Positions 57,278-64,000 of a stretch of 64,000 nt of DNA are shown piece by piece; the stretch's first letter is position 1; each line of letters starts with the position of its first letter. Below the pieces are notes generated by a model. It worked only from the letters and a program-made list of their open reading frames with translations. It was not told where the DNA came from and searched no databases. The stretch spans positions 868,001 to 932,000 of the forward strand of contig JAJSPD010000006.1 in assembly GCA_021307315.1 (NCBI GenBank). The letters are read 5' to 3'. The DNA is from Bisporella sp. PMI_857. Taxonomy: Eukaryota; Ascomycota; Leotiomycetes; Helotiales; Helotiaceae. A program made the translations under genes and the position numbers.

Positions 57278-57824
57278 TGTATATTGGATTCTGCGCACTG
57301 TTTTTTGGTGCTTGCTGTGGCCATTGTTGCAAGTATAATGGGGTTATTGTTGTCTTAGTCAATGGTGAACGTCCGATTAAACGTTGTCGGTGCTATGAAC
57401 GAGTGGCTGAAACTGTGACCGTAGGCATTGGCACCGCTTGTCACATGTCAGAATCACAGCTGGACTTCTGACAACTACGCATCTTTCCACCATGGGTGAA
57501 TTGATTATGAAAGAATCCATTATGTTCTGAGATTTTCAATTCTCTATCCCGTTAAAAACATCATGGCGGCTAGGCAAATCCTCCCCATACTGTGCCACTG
57601 ACTGCCAGCCTTTGGCCAGTGGCGCTATTGTGTAACCCCACCAATACCAATAGCAGTGCGCTGGCGGAGGCTCAGCTATGCGGCAGACAGCAAGGCGACA
57701 TTTAATGAGGCTGCAATCTGAAATGGTCAAAGGGTCTAAAATCTTGTTTACTTGTAGCTACATCATCCCGAACCTCATGAACTGATTACATTTATTCCAC
57801 TAGTCCCAGGTTCTATTTTCAGCG
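57278..57824. other. Intergenic DNA
   Basis: Divergent promoter interval between the small membrane protein and the ankyrin protein. No gene seen. Confidence 0.5.
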
Positions 57825-59883
57825 ATGGCAGAGGTTCTCGGCGTTATTGCAAGCGGCATCACCGTCGTTGAGGTCGTAGGCAAAATCGGCGGCCGTATTC
57901 TTGCCCTGAAAAAGCTTTGGGATGAGGTCCAAGATGTTCCAGATAAGATCGCAGAGTTGATGCGTGACATCGAAATTCTCGAGCCACTACTCACAGAATT
58001 AGAGAGCAATCTGACCGATGCGAACACTATCGGTTCAAATAGTGGTTCTATCGGGATAGCCTTGACATACTGTCAGAAGGCAATGGTTAATTTAGACGCT
58101 TTGCTCAAGGATTTGGCGATCAATCTCTTAAGTCATCGCGAAAGCCGAGCAGAGGGAAAGCAAAATTAAAAATTATACTTAAGAAAGACGTTTTGGATAG
58201 AAGCAGGGATCGGCTTGATACAGCGATGCGATTGCTGAGTTTGGCGCAACAACTGTATATGCTGTATATGCCGGAACTCGTTGCACGGCGCCTCCATTCA
58301 ATCGATTCCAGCAGCCACCGCCAGCTTGAGGAATTGAGCCAAGAAGCCCTCAACGAGGAAGACCAAAAGACCACAGCTATCGCATATTCATCTTCAAAAA
58401 ATACGGTCCCTCGAAGGGAAGCGTCCAGTTTTGGCCCTTGGAATTTAAGTCTATTTAATAATTTCGCTTGGCAATATGCAAAATATAATGGCAATTTTAA
58501 TTCAACGAAATTCGGTAAATAGCCCCTTAAACTAAATTTGTACTATGACTTATAATTTGTATCAGATTTCAAAGCACGAATACAATTCTTGCTACCGTTT
58601 GTTCGTAAAGCTTGGGATATTCAAGTTTCAAGAGCAATCTCTGGTTGGAATGTGAACCTTAAACTTTATAACATTGTACCTCACAACTCGCAAGCATTTC
58701 AATACGCGAGCAATGGAGATATAGCTGGAGTACGCGCGCTTTTGTATAACAGGGTAGCCTCGATCCATGACCGCGATGAACTTGGCCGAGGCCTGCTTTG
58801 GGTATATATCCTTTCGTCGCATTAATAACTATTGCTAACGCCATGATATATACAGTGGGCTGTGCTTAATGGACATGTGGATCTTATTAAGTTACTAATC
58901 GCGTGGGGGCTTGACATTAATGAAAGGACCGATAAATTTTTCGGAACTACCCTTTATGCCTGCCTATATGGTATTACAAGTGTGGCCCAGGTAGATAGAT
59001 TGAGATATTTTCTGCTATTAAACAGCGAATTTGACAGTGATGGGCCACTGGCACTTTCAACCAAATCTTATACGCGAAGTTTTATCAATGCAATACGATT
59101 TATTCGCAAGAACCAGATATTTCGAGCCATTCAGCATTGCTTCTGCCACGCCACTACGAAATGCCCGCCAAGGACCGACTGCAATATTTTGATTTTAGTA
59201 CAGTGTGGCGAAGACGAGAGGCGGATGGACTTTGCTATATTCTTCGTAAAGACGGTGTTCTACGACAAGAAGATGTCTCCGAGCTGCAACGGGAGGGCAT
59301 ATCTCTTCTGAGCCTTGTTGCATTTTCCTATATGGCTTTCACGGATACATATACTAACGAGTATAGCAAATGGCGAAAGCTCTGCCGCAAACTTGTCGGG
59401 ATGACCCATGACATAAGTTTTAAACAAGTACATACAGAATTGGATCTTTACCATATGCCATGGACTCCTTCAGCTACCCCCTTAGCCATGCTTATAATGC
59501 AAGATCAGTGGCCGATATACTGTGTATCCATGCTAAGAAGTGCTTTGAATTCAAAATTAAGGGATTGGCTGGAGGACTTGCAAGCCTGCGGTGTAGATTT
59601 GCAAAACTATGGACTAGTTGAGAAACGTATCTTTTTAGAGAATGGATGGTTTGGAAAAAGATGGTATCCATATAGACAGTATGAACACGTCCAAGTAAGA
59701 CTCATCAGTTTCGACTCTGGAGCCACGCCTGAGGATTGGATCTTTGATTGGGATATGGACGCTGAGAGGCATGCCGGGAAGTTCTGGGAATCTATAGAAA
59801 ACCCGAAGCCACAAATACCTGGTGCTTGGATTGATGATGATTCCTGTTGTGAAAGTTATAGTAGTGATGAGGAAGATTGGTAA
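57825..59883 (+). CDS. Helo_like_N (STAND N-terminal)/ankyrin-repeat protein
   Basis: The first 110 residues (MAEVLGVIASGITVVEVVGK, then LWDEVQDVPDKIAELMRDIE) match the alpha-helical N-terminal domain found at the head of fungal STAND receptors and ankyrin proteins. It is thought to act as a signalling or membrane-active effector. A frame lesion near 58140 continues into KDVLDRSRDRLDTAMRLLSL. An intron near 58514-58573 (GTAAAT...CAG) joins to DFKARIQFLLPFVRKAWD. Ankyrin-like units follow (AFQYASNGDIAGVRALLYN, AVLNGHVDLIKLLIAWGLDI) across an intron near 58802-58856. A further frame switch near 59130 leads to a C-terminal region of about 240 residues with no NACHT or NB-ARC motif. No nucleotide-binding domain was seen, so this is not a complete STAND receptor. 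It ends at 59883 with an acidic tail (SSDEEDW). Confidence 0.75.
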
Positions 59884-61689
59884 GAAGAATAAATAAAGAC
59901 GCTGAAGCGAATATTGTTGTACTTAATGACTTGAATCAAAACGCTGCCAATTCACCTTCAATACCTGGTGTCTCATCGTTTATTCAATCTCTGTAAACTT
60001 TTCCTCTTCCCAATAGGTCTTATGCAACTTCACTATACTATGTATAAATTCAGCTTACCAGATTCACCCTTCTTTACAACAATCGTTTCCACCGATTTTG
60101 TCGTGCTATCAAAGAGCTCAATTGAAATATCCTACACGTTTCCATCAAGAAAACATGATTGATAAGCTAAGCAATGAGAAAGCTGACGACGGAATGCAAG
60201 TTCCAATCAAGGATTGAGGAAGTGATTAGGAGGACCGAGATGATCGGCGGGCATAGAGGTCATTGGATATTGTATAAATATTAAAGTAAAAATAAAAAAA
60301 CACCGCAGATTATAAAACAATGTTAGGATTTATTTACTTCCATTTTGGTATTCCAGGATCCGGGCTTTGCGGTATAGGCAGTGTTAAAAAGTGTTCTTTT
60401 ACTGCGAGAGAGCGAGTGAAGCTTACTTTGATCTTCTACGAGAACCAAGGTGTGTTTGTACAGCCAGGGAGAGAACTGGTTTTACACCGCCAAGGTACGA
60501 GAACTTTGTAAACCTGATCTCAATACGTGCATCATCGAGAATATCAGCAAGAGCTGTATTCAGGAAAGACTTGATGTGGTAGAGGCCAAGGCCGTCAGAG
60601 TTGACCGTAGAATTGAGTCTCGGGAGATGGCCAAAGGCATCCTCTCCACTGCTATTAGAGCGGAGTAGGTGCGAGGCTCGAAGGGTTCGTAGTGCTAAGA
60701 GAGAGATCAAGGGCGAAATTCTGGATATCTAGATTCCGGTTAGCGCTTACGAACTTCATTCGATCCAGGGATTTATTTCTGAGTGGTCTTATCAGCCTTG
60801 CCCTCTAGGTAAGTCTCATACTTATTTCCCATCTCCTTCACAATTTTGCCTCGTGCTAGTTAGTGGAATAGTATATCTCTCAATCGCGTAACGCAAGTAG
60901 GTGGCTCCAGGCATTAACAAATCCGATTCCTTCGAGGATTATAGAGTTGACGGTGCTATGGTGGAGGCTAGTCTTGATGGGGATGACGATTTGCGGCTAT
61001 TAGATAGCATTGAGGGTGAAGGGGTCGTTTTACGCAAAGAGTCAATCGTCAGTCCCAAAGGCCGTTCTGCTGACAGACCCATCACCCCTCGAGCGAAAAA
61101 GTCGTTAAGATGCTGGCGTATCCACCATTAAGCACTACCAAACCTGTGAGTTGTAATTCCTAGCCCCTTCCTCCTACAACCGAGAGCCAATGGCCCATGT
61201 CCTTTTCCTTGTACCTCCAACTCTTCTTGAAGTTACGAGTATGATCGGGGAGATCCATAGAGAGCGCCAAGAGCATCACGCACGATTGAGGCCTATTTTA
61301 TTTTCTATATTTCACTTGCATATCTCCCGATATTTGGCTATTCGTTACTTTGTTAATTGGTACTAGGACATCTTCCACCTTTGGGGTGGCTCCATAATGT
61401 CTAAAGATAATTCCCTGCAGCTCCTTCTTATCGTGGACTACATTTTTGATTGGGCTCGGGACATATATCGACCTTCTATTTTAAGACAACTGAAATCAAT
61501 TGTGACTGGATCTGCGTTTGATCAAATCAGTTTTGACCGATGATAGTGACATTGTTTCTAATGCGAAGAAATATATCAAACTGGATCCAGGCTCCACCAA
61601 GCACTGTCGCTGCACTTGACTTTAACCAAGACTCAAGAGAGCGAAGTATTCCTCCTATTTAAATCACCAGAGTTTATTAACCTCTACCT
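59884..61689. other. Intergenic DNA with weak open frames
   Basis: Open frames at 60423-60710 (minus, including NTALADILDDARIEIRF) and 60901-61131 (plus, acidic) look mildly protein-like, but they overlap other frames and have no recognised motif. A degraded gene is possible; I do not call one. Confidence 0.4.
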
Positions 61690-63324
61690 ATGCCTAATAC
61701 AAAACTTGGCACCCTGCACTCTGCAGCCCTTGTGGAATCACGTGTAGAAGGTCTGTATATCACAGAGCAAAATGTGATAAGGCTTTTGCAGCTATCAGGA
61801 GGTGAAGAACCAGCCAGACGACTTCTGAACTTCCTTTCAAAATGGGATGAACTCTTTCTGCTTACAGGTGATGACCTGGACGACCTGGAAGAGGCCTGGA
61901 CTGGAAAATTACGAGCTGCAGAAGGGGCCTCGGCGTCTTCAACTTCCTCTAAATTCTACGTCTTAATCGAGATGAGGACATTCATGAATACGCTGTGGAC
62001 CATTGTTCGAGAAATAACGTATCTAGCTGTGTCGGAAGCAGCATTCGAGATTATTGTCAAATATGCCAACTTCAAAATTCAACATGATGGAGCCAATTAG
62101 TGCCAAAGGCTGGACGCTTATGCAGCAGAAAGATTTTCACTGAGACTCTCAAGTGCCTCACCTCTGGATCTCCAGCACAACTGTTTATCGCAGCGGCAGC
62201 TTGTACAAATCTGTCTCTATACTGTCTGCCAGAGCAGAAACGCAACGACTACACTCCACGGTTGAAGTCTTGGGATTTGCACATATTAGACGGCCCAGGT
62301 TGTCCTGGATTATCCAAAGGTTTCACAAAATTAGTAACAGGAAAGAGAGGGCTAAGCCCCGCATCCCCAGAGAAGTGATGTACCTTCCCCCTGACCAGCG
62401 GAGCAATTGGCTCAAAGAACGCCATCCTAAGTATCAAGTGCCTGATCCCAAAGATTTATCTTTCATCCGAATTTCGGAAAGAATGGGGCATGCTTCTGAA
62501 TGGATTATCATGAGGAGATCCTGTGTGAAAGGCGCCTTCACGGTCGCAAATACTATAAGAAGCAGCATCACTTGACCGCATCGAGTCATGACGTCGTCCC
62601 AGCGTATGGACTCAATCTCGTCGTATCCTTGAACTTGGTAGGCGATAATGTGGAAAAAAATCATGTCTGTCTTTTTGCAATTGGTAATCTTCCTGAGTTG
62701 ACAGACGATGTGGGGCTTTCAGTGATTGTGGAAGACCTCCTTCAGAGTGGATATGTATATCACACAATCCGCCACCCGATCCCGTCAAGCTTCGAGTCTT
62801 ATGTGTCTGCCGGAGACACAATCTGGAATAGTCCACTTTCATACTGGCCTATCAGCGACAATGAAAAGATAGATATTGCGGACTGGGTAAACGAACTGAA
62901 GGGCTATCCTATCTCGGTCGCAGCAGAAAAGAAGAGTCTAAAATATCGCTGGGATAATCTCCAGCTATTATTACATTTCTTAGGGGAAGGCAAGACGTGG
63001 GCTGAAGCGGATCAAGAGGTAAAGCTCAGGAAACAGTCCGGAAAGATTTCCAGGGACGTAGTTTATATGGAATCGGGCAGAGAGGCAAAGCGGCGGCGCA
63101 CAGAAGCAGGTGAGGGTGTTGAGCCGGAGCCCATAACACGGCGGGGCCTTCTCCGTCGTCTACTCGTAGAGACGATCCAATACCATACTACAATGCGTGG
63201 CCATTTATGGGTGGCCTTTAAAGAGACACCTTTAAACGCCGTTTTACTCCTAGTTCAATTTAAGATGTTTACAGCTATAGCGAATAAATTGTATATGCCT
63301 CCCAGTCCGTACTCTAGAACCTAA
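61690..63324 (+). CDS. Unrecognised gene reading through several frames
   Basis: Function unknown. It starts with MPNTKLGTLHSAALVESRVE at 61690, and the region to 62100 is protein-like, including an acidic segment (TGDDLDDLEEAWTGKLRA). An in-frame TAG occurs at 62098-62100, yet the same frame continues plausibly (CQRLDAYAAERFSLRLSS). Another frame then carries VMYLPPDQRSNWLKERHP and ISERMGHASEWIIMRRS, and a third carries HHLTASSHDVVPAYGLNLVV to the stop at 63324. Together they suggest one protein of about 500-540 residues broken by indels or missed introns. The C-terminal part contains a nuclear-type basic motif (REAKRRRTEAG) and ends hydrophobic. Whether it is a functional gene, or a decayed one near the ankyrin protein, cannot be told from sequence alone. 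Confidence 0.45.
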
Positions 63325-64000
63325 TAATGACATACCAGCCAGCTTTCAGATGCCCACATTTAAGCCGTTTGATGCGTTCAAAATCAGACTAAATTCCCTA
63401 TACGCGTGTAATGAAATCAGGGTCTCAAGTGAGTTTATCCAAGACCTTGGGAAATCCAGGTACTTTAGGGATATTAGGAATTGTATGCTTTTCGGGTTTG
63501 ACTTTACGCAGGGTTCGGGGACTTTTGAGGCCGGCGCTGATGGGTGCTAGGGATCACTTTAATATCGTTCTTAAACGGGAGCTTGAAGTCAATAGTAGTG
63601 TCTTTGCCCTTCCAGTCCTTCTACAGCTACATCCGGCCAACCTCAGAGCCAAGTCCCTGGGCATAGCCAGCTGGTGGAAGGTACATCCATCATCAGCCTT
63701 AGGTAAACGCATAACTTCCTCGAGTTTCCCGCCTCTTTGAAATTACATAATCTCCGCCGCAACTTTATCTTCTTTCCACCATTCCAGGTGAGAGATATAT
63801 CCACTTGCCGGTCTGCTGACCGCCTGCGAGTTTTTTCCGCCATAGACAAGTGTTTTTGCTTTGCTGGTGGTTTTTGCTTCAGCCTATTTGGGAGTTTCAG
63901 CCCCATATGTAAAGTCTAGCAACGCTTGTCGGGAGGTGAAGTAACAGCCAGCCGTAGATGCAGTCTGTAGCCAATGATAGTAGTATCATCGCGCTGGCTC
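63325..64000. other. 3' flank and window end
   Basis: Short open frames of unclear status in several frames; no convincing gene. A gene continuing beyond the window edge is possible. Confidence 0.4.

Noticed and set aside
60423..60710. Minus-strand open frame of 95 codons
   Set aside because: Has some protein-like stretches but no ATG context, no partner exons and no recognised family; noted as weak only.
1..64000. CRISPR array, rRNA or tRNA genes
   Set aside because: No regularly spaced direct repeats, rRNA signatures or cloverleaf-compatible sequences were noticed by eye; a tRNAscan run would be decisive for tRNA.

Overview
This is a filamentous ascomycete (Pezizomycotina) nuclear window, probably from the Leotiomycetes. 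That placement is an inference. It rests on short spliceosomal introns of about 45-90 nt with GTATGT/GTAAGT donors, CTAAC-like branch sites, three Zn2Cys6 transcription factors, a HET-domain protein, a STAND-type N-terminal domain and fungal MFS transporters. I saw no bacterial-style operons, no CRISPR array, no rRNA and no recognisable tRNA.

Layout. 0.5-8.7 kb: a membrane-anchored M24 metallopeptidase, an unknown one-helix protein, and an Nha1/Sod2-type Na+/H+ antiporter. 8.7-25 kb: a gene-poor accessory stretch with an F-box-like fragment, two Zn2Cys6 regulator genes in tandem, and mobile DNA. The second regulator gene is split by a complete Mutator-like (MULE) DNA transposon with terminal inverted repeats and a 9-bp target duplication, and its C-terminal part resumes beyond the element. 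A separate 100-bp TA-flanked MITE lies at 18.4 kb. 25-28.5 kb: a HET gene and a DUF1295/steroid-reductase-like membrane protein. 29.7-48.3 kb: an ACS-family MFS transporter, an FAD monooxygenase, the ribosome-biogenesis gene SDA1 (minus), a DHA2 MFS transporter (minus), a Zn2Cys6 regulator, a one-helix protein, and a GMC alcohol (methanol) oxidase ending in a peroxisomal SRL signal. 49-64 kb: two low-complexity hypothetical proteins, an MCT-like MFS transporter (minus), a small membrane protein, a Helo_like_N/ankyrin protein, and an unrecognised multi-frame gene.

A pattern cuts across the whole window. Most conserved genes switch reading frame at isolated single-base lesions, mostly apparent one-base losses, often in short homopolymers, while the encoded protein continues uninterrupted in the next frame. 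Two such lesions lie in SDA1, whose yeast orthologue is essential. Consensus (sequencing) error is therefore the simplest explanation, rather than a region of pseudogenes. Coordinates below span whole genes including introns and these lesions.

The genes do not form one obvious pathway. The 29.7-48.3 kb block (two transporters, monooxygenase, oxidase, regulator) resembles a small catabolic or metabolite module. It has no synthase and contains housekeeping SDA1, so co-function is unproven. The HET and Helo_like_N/ankyrin genes belong to families used in fungal self/non-self recognition.
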